A stretch of DNA of 64,000 nt from Faecalicatena contorta. GTDB taxonomy: Bacteria; Bacillota; Clostridia; Lachnospirales; Lachnospiraceae. Positions 17,621 through 26,329 of the stretch are shown one piece after another; within the stretch, counting starts at the first letter, position 1; each line of letters begins with the position of its first letter. A program made the translations under genes and the position numbers. The notes under the pieces were generated by a model that saw only the letters and a program-made list of their open reading frames with translations, did no database searches and was not told the origin of the DNA. Location: the NCBI RefSeq assembly GCF_039521745.1, contig NZ_BAAACT010000069.1, one strand, 5' to 3'.

Positions 17621-18232
17621 TTATAAGATCGGAGGATCCTCATGCTGTCCCTTATCAGTATCCGTTTTTATCCAGCGTGTAAATACCGCCCGGAAGTCTT
17701 TTCTAATAGGCGCACATACCAGCGGCCCCGCTTTCATCCCATCCGTATAAGGAAACCGCGCAAGCCGCATGGTCATCCATCTGCTGTCCCCGGTACGCAC
17801 ACGGATCAGTACCGCATCCTCAAACGGAGACACTCGGAATGTCACATGTTTTCCATCCCAGGACGGCACCGGAAAGTTTGAGCAGTCGGAATAGACATCC
17901 GTTACTACAATTGAAATATTCGGCTCGTTGTCTATCACTTCTATTGTCATCTTGATCCAGTGTACGTCGTCATACCATAACATCATCCCTGCCTGGTCAT
18001 ATAATTCTTTAAAATCCTCCAGGAGAAATGTAACTTCCATCGCTTCCGTCCGTTTCAGTTCTGCCAGCAGCGCATGCCCGTCCCTGTGCTGGAATCCATA
18101 AAGCGTCTTCTCCCAATAATCGCTTTCGTGCACGGCCGTTACGGTCAACCGTCCGTCTTCTATTTTTACTTCCGCCGGTTCGTTCGTCCATACGCCCGCT
18201 TCCCACGGCACATTCTGGTACAATTCATTCAT
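17621..18232 (-). CDS. DUF1349 domain protein
   Basis: A 203-residue concanavalin-like beta-sandwich protein with no signal peptide. Family features are the NEPAEVKIEDGRLTV opening, the DQAGMMLWYDDVHWIKMTIE core and the later TMRLARFPY. DUF1349 proteins are often found beside sugar-use genes and may bind or modify glycans; a biochemical role is not known. AAAGGAGG precedes the start, and the gene follows the PHP gene by 27 nt, so they share a transcript. A long palindrome lies about 80 nt after its stop. Confidence 0.75.
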   Translation of the reverse strand: MNELYQNVPWEAGVWTNEPAEVKIEDGRLTVTAVHESDYWEKTLYGFQHRDGHALLAELKRTEAMEVTFLLEDFKELYDQAGMMLWYDDVHWIKMTIEVIDNEPNISIVVTDVYSDCSNFPVPSWDGKHVTFRVSPFEDAVLIRVRTGDSRWMTMRLARFPYTDGMKAGPLVCAPIRKDFRAVFTRWIKTDTDKGQHEDPPIL

Positions 18233-18259
18233 AATCTATGCCCTCCTTTCAGATACGCT

Positions 18260-19135
18260 TTAGAGCGCATCCATAAGTTCTTTGTAAATTTTAACTTCTA
18301 GCCCTCTTACATCCATACGGCCCAAATGGATAGACGGCTTTGTCTTTCCATGAAAATCGCTTCCTGCCGTGATCAGCAGCTGCCGCTTCAAGGCCCATTC
18401 CAGGTAGAACTCCACCTGCTCATCCGTATGGTAGCTGCTGAATACTTCCATTCCCCGGACCCCTGCTTTCACGATATCCTCCAGCAGGATCTCATCCTCC
18501 CTCGTATTATTGCCGGGATGCGCCAGAATGGGAACTCCCCCCGATGCTGTAATAATCTCTACCGCTCTGTCCAGGGAAATAAATTCTACTGGGGCATAGG
18601 CGCATTTTCCCTGTGAGCACCAGTCCCAGTAAAAGTTCACATAGGGGTTGTCACTCCGCTTTCCCCCCGGCAGGTAATCCCGCAGCAATCCGTGATTCTC
18701 CTCGTTCTTCAGCGCAGCCTCTGCAATGACTTCTCCTGTCACGACACCGTGATGTGCCAGCTCATAGACCAAATCATGATCCACGATTAATCCCGCTTCC
18801 TCCGCCAGCCGCAGCCGTATTTTTGAGCTCTCCTGTTCCTGGGCCAGCAGATTTTGTTCCACCTTTTCATACTCCGGATAATCTGGATCAATGCCGTATC
18901 CCAGAATATGCAGCTCCCTGTCCCGTATGCAGCAGTCCAGCTCTACTGCGGGTATCAACTCAAGAGCGTTTTCTTTTGCCCTGGCGGCAGCCAGCCCAAG
19001 AGCTTTAGTACTGTTATGGTCCGCAACTGCCACGGTTTTCAGCCCTGCCTCCCGGCACATGTCCATCAGTTTCTCCGGCTCAAATTCTCCATCATCGCTG
19101 ATGACGGAATGCATATGTAAATCCAGCCAGTTCAT
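18260..19135 (-). CDS. PHP-domain metal-dependent phosphoesterase
   Basis: A 291-residue protein of the polymerase-and-histidinol-phosphatase fold. Metal-binding motifs are visible: DLHMHS at residues 5-10, VADHNS near 37, an HILGYG strand, HPGNNT and SDFHGKTKP near the end. Members of the YciV/TrpH branch hydrolyse nucleoside 3',5'-bisphosphates or RNA 5' ends, but the branch with sugar operons is less characterised. It overlaps the acetyltransferase gene by 4 nt (ATGA), so its expression is tied to that gene and the DeoR regulator upstream. Confidence 0.8.
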   Translation of the reverse strand: MNWLDLHMHSVISDDGEFEPEKLMDMCREAGLKTVAVADHNSTKALGLAAARAKENALELIPAVELDCCIRDRELHILGYGIDPDYPEYEKVEQNLLAQEQESSKIRLRLAEEAGLIVDHDLVYELAHHGVVTGEVIAEAALKNEENHGLLRDYLPGGKRSDNPYVNFYWDWCSQGKCAYAPVEFISLDRAVEIITASGGVPILAHPGNNTREDEILLEDIVKAGVRGMEVFSSYHTDEQVEFYLEWALKRQLLITAGSDFHGKTKPSIHLGRMDVRGLEVKIYKELMDAL

Positions 19136-19740
19136 TGTACACTCCTCCTTTCTCTTTCCATCTCCTCTTCAGTTATTTCCCTTAACACCTTACATGGATT
19201 GCCCACGGCCGCCACACCTGCCGGAATGTCTTTCGTCACCACGCTGCCTGCCCCGATGATGGTATTATCCCCTATGGTCACTCCCGGCAGCACTGTGACA
19301 TTTCCTCCAATCCACACATTATTACCAATGCTTATCGGCTTTGCGTACTCCAGACCCTGGTTGCGCAGATCCGGGCTGTACGGGTGTCCGGCCGTATAAA
19401 ATCCGCAGTTGGGCGCGATGAAGACATTGTCTCCAAAAGTGACCCTGGCCGCATCCAGGATGACGCATCCGTGATTTGCGTAAAAATTTTCACCAATTTC
19501 TATATTGTATCCATAATCGCACCAGAAGGTCTGTTCAATCAGGAAGGAGCTACCTGTCTTCCCTAGAATCCCCTTCATGATGTCCATCCGTTTTTCCTGC
19601 TCCGAAGGCCGGCAGGAATTAAACAGCCAGCACTGATCCTTGCATCTGTTTCTTTCTTCTGCCAGCCCCTGATTATAATTGGCATCATAGAGCAGCCCTG
19701 CCTGGCACTTTTCCTTTTCGCTTAACTTTGTTTTGCCCAT
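19132..19740 (-). CDS. Maltose/galactoside-type O-acetyltransferase
   Basis: A 202-residue left-handed beta-helix acetyltransferase. It has an N-terminal Maa-type helical domain (EKCQAGLLYDANYN), then hexapeptide repeats (IGENFYANHGCVILD, IGNNVWIGGNVTVLPGVTIGDNTIIGAGSVVTKDIP) and the closing NPCKVLREI. It transfers acetyl from acetyl-CoA to a sugar hydroxyl, often to detoxify non-metabolised sugars. The ATG at 19740 with GAAGGGAG is preferred to the frame start at 19755. It lies in an operon behind a DeoR repressor. Confidence 0.88.
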   Translation of the reverse strand: MGKTKLSEKEKCQAGLLYDANYNQGLAEERNRCKDQCWLFNSCRPSEQEKRMDIMKGILGKTGSSFLIEQTFWCDYGYNIEIGENFYANHGCVILDAARVTFGDNVFIAPNCGFYTAGHPYSPDLRNQGLEYAKPISIGNNVWIGGNVTVLPGVTIGDNTIIGAGSVVTKDIPAGVAAVGNPCKVLREITEEEMERERRSVQ

Positions 19741-19785
19741 ATTTGCTCCCTTCATTTGTAATAGTTCAAACAGTCCGAACCGTAT

Positions 19786-20580
19786 TCATTCTTTATTTTT
19801 CTCTGCTTCCGTCTGCCAGATAACCGGAACCCCCTGGGCTCTGGCTTCTTCCTGAAATGCCGCCGTCAGATTCCCATCCGTGAGCACGGCCGTAACCTGA
19901 TCGATATTGCAGATATGGGAAAGATAGATATGCCCAAATTTGCTGCTGTCCGCCAGCACGTAGGTCTCTTTTGCACTTTTTAACATGGCCTGCTTAATCT
20001 CCATCTGGGGATATCCAATCCCTGTAATTCCCTCCTTGAAGTCAATGCCATTGACTCCGATAAACGCCTTGTCCGCCCTGCACCGTGCGATCTGTTCGAC
20101 GGCCTCCTGCCCCACAGTCGCAGAAAGATTGCCGGCCGCATCTCCTCCGATAATCTTTAGGGAGACATGTTCCGTCTGCATGAGTTCCAATGCAAGAAGT
20201 ACGCTGTTTGTTATGATATTTACCTGTTTTTTCTCATTTTTCTTAATTTCCTTAGCCAGATACAGGCAGGTGGTTGCATCATCTAAAAATATGGTATCCC
20301 GCGCCCTGATGACTTTGTACGCCTGCCTGGCTATGTATATCTTATTATGCAGATTGCTGTACAGCAAGTCTTTTACATTGTCAGTTACAAAATTCTTTCC
20401 TATTTTTACAGCGCCCCCGTGGGTTCTTTTCAGCAGGCCTTCCTCCGCCATCTCATTCAGGTCTCTGCGGATCGTCATCTCAGTGCAGCCGAACATGCTG
20501 CTCAGTGTACCCACACGAACATAAGCGTTTTGCTCAAGTTCTTTTAAAATTGCTTTTCTGCGATCCTGTGTATGCATCAA
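19786..20580 (-). CDS. DeoR-family sugar-responsive repressor
   Basis: A 264-residue regulator with an N-terminal DeoR winged helix (RVGTLSSMFGCTEMTIRRDLNEMAEEGLLKRTHGGAV) and a C-terminal DeoRC sugar-phosphate sensor (DDATTCLYLAKEI, IGGDAAGNLSATVGQEA, KAFIGVNGID, VLADSSKFG). DeoR proteins usually repress their own operon until a sugar phosphate binds. It heads the acetyltransferase, PHP and DUF1349 genes. The start may be TTG at 20580 or the adjacent ATG at 20577; a GGGGGG site is rather far upstream. Confidence 0.88.
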   Translation of the reverse strand: MMHTQDRRKAILKELEQNAYVRVGTLSSMFGCTEMTIRRDLNEMAEEGLLKRTHGGAVKIGKNFVTDNVKDLLYSNLHNKIYIARQAYKVIRARDTIFLDDATTCLYLAKEIKKNEKKQVNIITNSVLLALELMQTEHVSLKIIGGDAAGNLSATVGQEAVEQIARCRADKAFIGVNGIDFKEGITGIGYPQMEIKQAMLKSAKETYVLADSSKFGHIYLSHICNIDQVTAVLTDGNLTAAFQEEARAQGVPVIWQTEAEKNKE

Positions 20581-20650
20581 TACTTATCAGCCCCCCATAC
20601 AACAATTTCTTTTTCCGTGGATATTGCGTTTTATAATTTAATATGATAAT

Positions 20651-20680
20651 ATAAATGTATCATACATTTGATACATTTAT
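20651..20680. promoter_or_regulatory. Compound palindromic operator upstream of the GntR gene
   Basis: AAATGTAT-C-ATACATTT (20,653-20,669) is identical to the site in front of the sugar permease. A third half site ATACATTT follows directly (20,671-20,678). This creates a second, larger palindrome with 11-nt arms (20,651-20,661 and 20,670-20,680). It lies in the 288-nt gap between the divergent deoR and gntR genes, a natural place for autoregulation. Confidence 0.7.
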
Positions 20681-20868
20681 ATTGTATCACATCCGATAGA
20701 CATAATCCAGTTGTTTTTACCATTCCATTAACTGGTAAATATGTTTGAATATCGCATATATTTATGATACTATTGAAGAAAATAAAACAGCTGAATCCGC
20801 TATAATTACTGCATTTTCCCAATCTAACCCGGGCGGAAATTCTTATTTTATAGAAAGGAACTATACAA

Positions 20869-21681
20869 TTGGACATTGACTATTTTAAAGAAACATTTCA
20901 GTTTTCGCCTGAGAGCGATTCTCCTCTGTATGAGCAGCTTGCCTCCTATATTAAGATACAAATCCAGGCAGGTGTCCTGAAGCCCGGAGATCAGATGATC
21001 ACAGAGACAAACCTTTGCAACATATTGAATATCAGTCGGACTACGGTCCGCCAGTGCATGGACAGGCTTGTGGATGAGGGCCTCCTTGTCCGTTACAGAG
21101 GACGGGGCTCCTTTATTGCAGATCCCAAGATGAAACGAAATATCAACTATCTTTACAATTTTACCGAGAATATGAGGGAACTTGGAGCGGTTCCCGCCTC
21201 TGTTGTCATCAAGAGCGAAGTGGTTGAGGCAGATCAGTATATCCGCGACCAGCTCAAACTGCCGCCGACACAGAATAAGGTATTTAAGCTTTACCGGCTG
21301 CGCTGTGCGAACAATGAGCCAATCTTATTTGAGAAGGCTTTTATTCCCTATTATCTCTGCGAACGGATTGAATTCTTTGATTTTTCAACCGTATCCCTGT
21401 ACAAGGTGCTGAGTGAGCGCTACGCACTGAATCTCTACCGTGCAACGGAGACAATTGAAGCAATCATTATCAATAAGGATGAGGCTGATCTGCTGAAATG
21501 TGCAGCAAAAGTGCCCGGCTATAAGATTCAGCGTATCTCTTATCTGGATTCAGGATTTGTATTCGAGTTCACCACTTCTATCACCCGGGCCGATAAGTGC
21601 GTATTTCAACTGGAACTGTACCGCAACACATCCGCCAGCAAAAGCCCGATTGACATCCGCCGACAGGTAACGCTGTCATAA
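20869..21681 (+). CDS. GntR-family regulator with UTRA domain
   Basis: A 270-residue regulator with an N-terminal GntR winged helix (PLYEQLASYIKIQIQAG, LCNILNISRTTVRQCMDRLVDEGLLVRYRGRGSFI) and a C-terminal UTRA ligand domain (KLYRLRCANNEPILFEKAFIP). Translation starts at TTG after GAAAGGA. A compound operator 200 nt upstream matches one in front of the deoxyribose-type operon at 5.65 kb, so this protein is the likely repressor of that operon as well as of itself. Its effector would be the imported sugar or its phosphate. It converges on the glycyl-radical activase gene. Confidence 0.88.
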   Translation: MDIDYFKETFQFSPESDSPLYEQLASYIKIQIQAGVLKPGDQMITETNLCNILNISRTTVRQCMDRLVDEGLLVRYRGRGSFIADPKMKRNINYLYNFTENMRELGAVPASVVIKSEVVEADQYIRDQLKLPPTQNKVFKLYRLRCANNEPILFEKAFIPYYLCERIEFFDFSTVSLYKVLSERYALNLYRATETIEAIIINKDEADLLKCAAKVPGYKIQRISYLDSGFVFEFTTSITRADKCVFQLELYRNTSASKSPIDIRRQVTLS

Positions 21682-21751
21682 TATTTTTTCCGTCTGTTCC
21701 GTCCTGTTCCGATATCCATACCGCTCTGGGGCAGCCGCCAGGATTATACAT

Positions 21752-21797
21752 ATCCCCCATATATCTGGATTTGTTCAGGTATATGGGGGATGTTTTT
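21752..21797 (+). terminator. Terminator between gntR and the glycyl-radical activase gene
   Basis: A long stem (ATCCCCCATATA with TATATGGGGGAT, one mismatch, loop around GATTTGTT) is followed by TTTTT on the plus strand. It abuts the activase stop codon and may serve both convergent genes. Confidence 0.8.
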
Positions 21798-21798
21798 C

Positions 21799-22710
21799 CT
21801 ATTGGACAGCCATTTCTTCCATTCTGGTGGAAAGGCCGAAGCTGTGTATAGTATTCCTGATTTTTTCTACATAGTCTTCCTCATGGGGCTTTACATCCTG
21901 CATGGAGTAATCCAGCCCGCAGGAAATGTATTTTCCGCTTCCATACTGATGGAACGGAAGGATGTCGTAATGGCGGATTCCATTTTTCTGAATAATCTCG
22001 ATGATGTCCAAAATATCCTGTTCCCGATCGTTTACTCCCGGTATCATCGGAGTCCTGATGAAAATGCCTTTTGTTTGGCACGCAAGCCACTCCAGATTCC
22101 GTAGAATTTGTTGATTGTCTGCACCTGTCCAGGTTTTGTGGACCTGGCTGTCTGCAGATTTAATGTCGTATAGAAATAAATCCGTGTAAGGCAGCACTTT
22201 TTCCAGGTTTTCTTTTGGTACGCATCCGGTCGTCTCCACGGCCGTATGAATCCCGCGGCTGCGGCATAGTTTTAACAGGGACTCTGCAAAGTCCGCCTGC
22301 AGCAGCGGTTCACCCCCTGACAGGGTGATCCCGCCTTTACTTCTTTTATAAAATGCCTCGTCTTTTAAAACCTCTTCGAACACCTCTTTTGGCGACATCC
22401 ATTTTCCCTTTACGGTGAGAGCCTTTGTAGTGCACTTTGCCACCCAGTCCAGATGTTCGTTTCCGCACCTGTCCCAATGAATCTGCAGACCATTTTCCGC
22501 CGTAATTTGCCCGTCCGGACAGTGATTTACGCAATTCAGGCAGCCAATACATCTGGAGGATGCATAGAATAACTGCGGATGCGCCTGCCAGGATTCCGGA
22601 TTAGAACACCACCTGCAGCGCAGCGGGCAGCCCTTTAAAAAGACCACCGTGCGGATCCCCGGGCCATCGTGGATACTGTATCTTTGAATATCAAATATAT
22701 TTCCCTGCAT
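21799..22710 (-). CDS. Glycyl-radical enzyme activating protein (radical SAM)
   Basis: A 303-residue radical SAM activase that would install the glycyl radical on the enzyme encoded just upstream. It has the radical SAM cysteines in KGCPLRCRWC, the N-terminal RYSIHDGPGIRT motif, the SAM-binding GGEPLLQ, and an inserted ferredoxin-like region with extra cysteines (CIGCLNCVNHC). That insert is normal for activases of dehydratase-type glycyl-radical enzymes. The ATG at 22710 with GGGAGG is chosen over a frame extending into the enzyme gene. The 13-nt gap implies one transcript. Confidence 0.92.
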   Translation of the reverse strand: MQGNIFDIQRYSIHDGPGIRTVVFLKGCPLRCRWCSNPESWQAHPQLFYASSRCIGCLNCVNHCPDGQITAENGLQIHWDRCGNEHLDWVAKCTTKALTVKGKWMSPKEVFEEVLKDEAFYKRSKGGITLSGGEPLLQADFAESLLKLCRSRGIHTAVETTGCVPKENLEKVLPYTDLFLYDIKSADSQVHKTWTGADNQQILRNLEWLACQTKGIFIRTPMIPGVNDREQDILDIIEIIQKNGIRHYDILPFHQYGSGKYISCGLDYSMQDVKPHEEDYVEKIRNTIHSFGLSTRMEEMAVQ

Positions 22711-22723
22711 TCTTTTCCTCCCT

Positions 22724-25132
22724 CTATACGCATTGCATGGTTCTGCTGATGATTTCATCCTGTATGTCTTTGTCCAGTTCCACAAAAAATGCACTGTATC
22801 CTGCTACGCGTACAACGAGATTTCTGTGGCGGTCGGGATTCTGCTGCGCATCTTTGAGCTTTTCCGGGGTCAGGATGTTGAACTGAATATGCATGCCTCC
22901 CATGGCGAAATACGTCCGGATCAGGTCGATGAGTTTTTGCCTTTCTTCTTTTGTCCTGAGGATCGTAGGCATGAATTTCATGTTAAAGTTCACTCCGTTG
23001 ATCGCGCTCTCGTGATCCACTCTGGCTACAGACTTGACCGCGGCGGTCGGCCCGCAGATATCCATGCCGTGTTTCGGAGAAATGCCGCCGTCTCCCAGTG
23101 GAGTCCCCGCCTCTCTGCCGCTTGGAAGTGCGCAGACCTGGCGGCCCAGCGGTGTGTTTGAGGAGAGGCAGAACAGGCCGGGACGGTAGATCGCGCCGTA
23201 GGGAGACCGATGGCCTTTGACGCTCTCGCAGTACTGTTTTCCCACATACGCTGCCATCTCGTCTGCTTCGGGGATGTCGTTTCCGTATTTCGGTATCTGG
23301 TTGATGAGACGGTATTTAAGGATTTCCTGCCCCTCAAAATTATGCCTTAATGCATCCAGAAGCTGGGACGGGGCCATTTCCTTTTTGTCAAATATCAGCG
23401 TTTTTATAGCCATGAGAGAATCTCCCACATCCGCAATTCCGACTCCCTGCACGCCTGCATAGTCGTATTTTGCCCCTCCCTGCGTACAGTCTCTGCCTTT
23501 TTCCAGGCAGCCTTCCAGCAGCATGGAACAGTAAATATGCTGCCCATACCGTGCGTGCAGCAGTTCGATGGAATTGAGCGAACTGATCATCATGTCAACA
23601 AAATAATTTACTTGTATCTCATATGCTTTCTTAAACTCTTCAAAAGTCTCAAACTCTTCAAATTTTCCGGTTACCGGCCCCAGCTGTTCTCCCGACATCT
23701 GGCATACCCCGTTAAATAACGCAAGCTCCAGGCATTTGGCAAGGTTGAAGTAACATGCATTGGTTCTGCCCATAGTATTGCCCTGTCCTGTCGGTTCCAC
23801 ACACCCTACGATCGCGTAGTTTCTGGCATCCTCCAGGGAGACGCCGTCCTTCATCAGGCCGTCTATGATTAAGTCATCGTTAAAAAATGGAAGCTTTCCG
23901 CCTTCATTTTCCACGAGGATCTGTAGTACACGGTTTAAGAATTTATCCGGATTCTTCTGTGAAATACGGATGCTGGTGTTGGGTTCAGAATTGAATACCG
24001 TCTGTTCTGCATCCAGGCAGACATAGGTAAAATCGTTGACTGCATTTTCCCCATTCTCATCAACACCGCCCAGCACCACGTTGATCGTAGTGGCGAATCC
24101 GCCGTTATTTCTGGCACTCATGTAGGTTCCTGCTTTAATGACATCGCTGCTCTTTACCCACAATGCCTCCAGAAGCTCCCGCGCCTCTTCTTTGACCATG
24201 ATGCCATTTTCCAGGTCTTTTTTATAGTAAGGATAGAACATCTGATCCACCCGGCCTCCTGATATAGCGGAGCCATTTTGGCCGCAGTAATCAATCAGAA
24301 GCGTAAGCCAATACGACTGGAGCGCCTCATAATACGTCCGCGCCGGCTCATAAGGAACCTGTCTGCAGTTGGAGGCGATGAGAAGCAGCTCTTGTTTTCT
24401 ACGCTTATTACCTTCCTCTGCTGCCATCTGTTCTGCCAGGTCTGCATAACGGTTCTGGAAGCGTCTTATCCCTTGGCATACAATCAGGACTGCTTTATAG
24501 AAATGAGTCTTATCTGTAAACTCAGGATCCAGAATGTCCAGACTTTCCAAGTAATCTTTTGCTTCCTCCTCTACTTTTCGGAACCCATGGCTGATGATTT
24601 TCTGAATATCCGGCAGGTAATGGCCATATCCGCTGCGCGCGCGGCTTAAAGGATTGAATACACGGTAGGGGGAGTCGAGCACCTGCATGATCCGCTCGTC
24701 AATGTAGTGCCTGGATAAATCTCCTATGGACTTGTTTTCCCAGTACGGGTATATTTCTGTCAAAAGAGCCGCCTTATCCGCCTCCGTAATCTGCAGTGTG
24801 TCTACCTTCCTGGTGGGCATCCTGTCCAGTTCTTCCTTGCTGAAACCTCCGAATTCCGGGAAGAGCGGGGCACAACGGGGTTTGGAACCATGATTTCCCA
24901 CGATCAGCTCTTCGTCCTCTATAAAGATTGTCATATGCTCAAGAAGATCCTTCAGGCCTATAGCCCTGCGGATAATGTAAGGCATTCCTTCTGTACTGCG
25001 GTAACTCTGCGTAATAAGGCGGGCCCGCTCGATACAGATCTCCGGTTTTACACTTCTCATGGCTTGATTTAGTTGCTCTGTTCTGTTTTCCCTGGTAAGG
25101 CCCGGCGGGAGAAGTTTCTTATTTATGCTCAT
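22724..25132 (-). CDS. Glycyl-radical enzyme, PFL2/dehydratase-like, substrate unknown
   Basis: An 802-residue glycyl-radical enzyme. The thiyl cysteine is Cys444 with Glu446 in GCVEPTGQG, and the radical site is Gly778 in RVAGYSAFF; length and ends look complete. The GCVEP motif groups it with dehydratases and C-N or C-O lyases rather than pyruvate formate-lyase, which has paired cysteines. After the cysteine, positions +13/+14/+17 are Thr, Asn and Tyr, unlike the WHD tract of glycerol and propanediol dehydratases. No microcompartment genes are adjacent. It is strictly anaerobic chemistry; the substrate remains open. Confidence 0.9.
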   Translation of the reverse strand: MSINKKLLPPGLTRENRTEQLNQAMRSVKPEICIERARLITQSYRSTEGMPYIIRRAIGLKDLLEHMTIFIEDEELIVGNHGSKPRCAPLFPEFGGFSKEELDRMPTRKVDTLQITEADKAALLTEIYPYWENKSIGDLSRHYIDERIMQVLDSPYRVFNPLSRARSGYGHYLPDIQKIISHGFRKVEEEAKDYLESLDILDPEFTDKTHFYKAVLIVCQGIRRFQNRYADLAEQMAAEEGNKRRKQELLLIASNCRQVPYEPARTYYEALQSYWLTLLIDYCGQNGSAISGGRVDQMFYPYYKKDLENGIMVKEEARELLEALWVKSSDVIKAGTYMSARNNGGFATTINVVLGGVDENGENAVNDFTYVCLDAEQTVFNSEPNTSIRISQKNPDKFLNRVLQILVENEGGKLPFFNDDLIIDGLMKDGVSLEDARNYAIVGCVEPTGQGNTMGRTNACYFNLAKCLELALFNGVCQMSGEQLGPVTGKFEEFETFEEFKKAYEIQVNYFVDMMISSLNSIELLHARYGQHIYCSMLLEGCLEKGRDCTQGGAKYDYAGVQGVGIADVGDSLMAIKTLIFDKKEMAPSQLLDALRHNFEGQEILKYRLINQIPKYGNDIPEADEMAAYVGKQYCESVKGHRSPYGAIYRPGLFCLSSNTPLGRQVCALPSGREAGTPLGDGGISPKHGMDICGPTAAVKSVARVDHESAINGVNFNMKFMPTILRTKEERQKLIDLIRTYFAMGGMHIQFNILTPEKLKDAQQNPDRHRNLVVRVAGYSAFFVELDKDIQDEIISRTMQCV

Positions 25133-25293
25133 AACTTTGCTCCTTTCTGTTATTGATTATGAAATGAGTTGTTACCTTTACAAGATTATCTTAGCATAGA
25201 GGGTAAGCAAATCAATTGGGCGCGGATGGGTTTTGGGGGAAATTTATTCGGAAACGAACATTTTAGAAAGATAATTTTCGAAAGAGAACTGAT

Positions 25294-25357
25294 AAAAGGG
25301 GCCTGACCCTTCCGCAAAGGGGTCAGACCCCTCTGCAAAAGGGTCTGACCCCTTTGC
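25294..25357. repeat. Tandem GGGGTCTGACCCC palindromes, copy 3 (triple)
   Basis: Three units lie in a row. The last two form a perfect 17-bp stem (25,314-25,330 with 25,341-25,357) around a 10-nt loop. They start about 7 nt after the NYN gene stop on the minus strand. The rest of 25,133-25,293 shows only an AT-rich upstream region for the glycyl-radical operon. Confidence 0.8.
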
Positions 25358-25363
25358 ACTCAT

Positions 25364-26329
25364 TTACCTGTTATCAACATGTACTGCCCAGTTCTGTTCC
25401 CCATCATCCCGAATCTGTATACTGGGGAAGCTCTGAATATACTGTTTAAACTGGGAATACCCATAATCTCTGACTTTAAAATCGCCAAACCGGTTTCTGA
25501 TTCTGTTCCCCAGCGTGCCTAAGGATACGCCCTGGGCCCCGGCATTCTGAACAAGCATGATGATATACTCTTCCAGCATCTCCTGCCTGCTTTTGTCTTC
25601 ATACAGCATGACGGTAACCTGTGTGCCGTCCTGTTTCAGCTTTAGTTTTGGAAATGTCTCCAAAAACTTTGACAGCAGGCTGTACCCGTAACGACGGACA
25701 TCAAAATCTGGATACAGTTTGACTAGACGGCTGCCAACCTCACCAAGGCCGGTCTCCTTATCATTGTTCTGATTTTCGGTTATGATCTTGACGACCGCCT
25801 CTTCTATCTGATTCTTGGATACCACATCCGTACTGCTCTTCTTACAGTCTTTTCCGGTGGCATGTACTGTATTCTTCTCTTCCTTTTCTATGGTGTTATC
25901 TTCCAGCAGCAATTCCAGTACGGTAAAGATATCACAGGCTTTTCTAAAGGGCGCCGGCGTTTTATCTTCCCCCATCCCTATGACAGTCTTGCCGCTCTCT
26001 CTGAGACGGCTGGCCAGCTTTGTAAAGTCGCTGTCACTGGATACCAGGCAGAACCCTTCCAACTCACTTGTATACAGCATATCCATTGCATCTATAATCA
26101 TGGCAGAATCGGTTGCATTTTTCCCATGCGTGTAACTGAACTGCTGGATCGGAGTAATGGAATTCTGGAGCAATTCCTCTTTCCAGCTTGAATTATACGT
26201 GCTGGTCCAGTCTCCGTAGATTCTCTTATAAGTTACGTTTCCATACTTGGACAATTCATCCAGTATCGGCTTTATATATTTTGCGGAAACATTATCCGCG
26301 TCAATTAGCAATGCATATTTGTCTTCCAT
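25364..26329 (-). CDS. NYN-domain nuclease-like protein with two OST-HTH/LOTUS domains
   Basis: A 321-residue protein. The N-terminal NYN/PIN-like domain has conserved acidic residues (LLIDADNVS, NATDSAMIIDAMD, VSSDSDFTKLASRLRESG). Two C-terminal OST-HTH repeats follow (about 170-245 and 250-320; DFDVRRYGYSLLSKFLE and DFKVRDYGYSQFKQYIQ). LabA-like NYN proteins are predicted RNases, and LOTUS domains bind RNA or G-quadruplexes, so an RNA-directed role is likely but unproven. The ATG at 26329 has GGAGAGG and overlaps the phosphodiesterase gene by about 25 nt. It is encoded in the same direction as, and downstream of, the Wadjet genes. Confidence 0.85.
   Translation of the reverse strand: MEDKYALLIDADNVSAKYIKPILDELSKYGNVTYKRIYGDWTSTYNSSWKEELLQNSITPIQQFSYTHGKNATDSAMIIDAMDMLYTSELEGFCLVSSDSDFTKLASRLRESGKTVIGMGEDKTPAPFRKACDIFTVLELLLEDNTIEKEEKNTVHATGKDCKKSSTDVVSKNQIEEAVVKIITENQNNDKETGLGEVGSRLVKLYPDFDVRRYGYSLLSKFLETFPKLKLKQDGTQVTVMLYEDKSRQEMLEEYIIMLVQNAGAQGVSLGTLGNRIRNRFGDFKVRDYGYSQFKQYIQSFPSIQIRDDGEQNWAVHVDNR

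Noticed and set aside
22724..25132. Calling the glycyl-radical enzyme choline trimethylamine-lyase
   Set aside because: A partial match of active-site spacing is not enough; no cut cluster, microcompartment or choline transporter genes are nearby, and numbering was recalled from memory.
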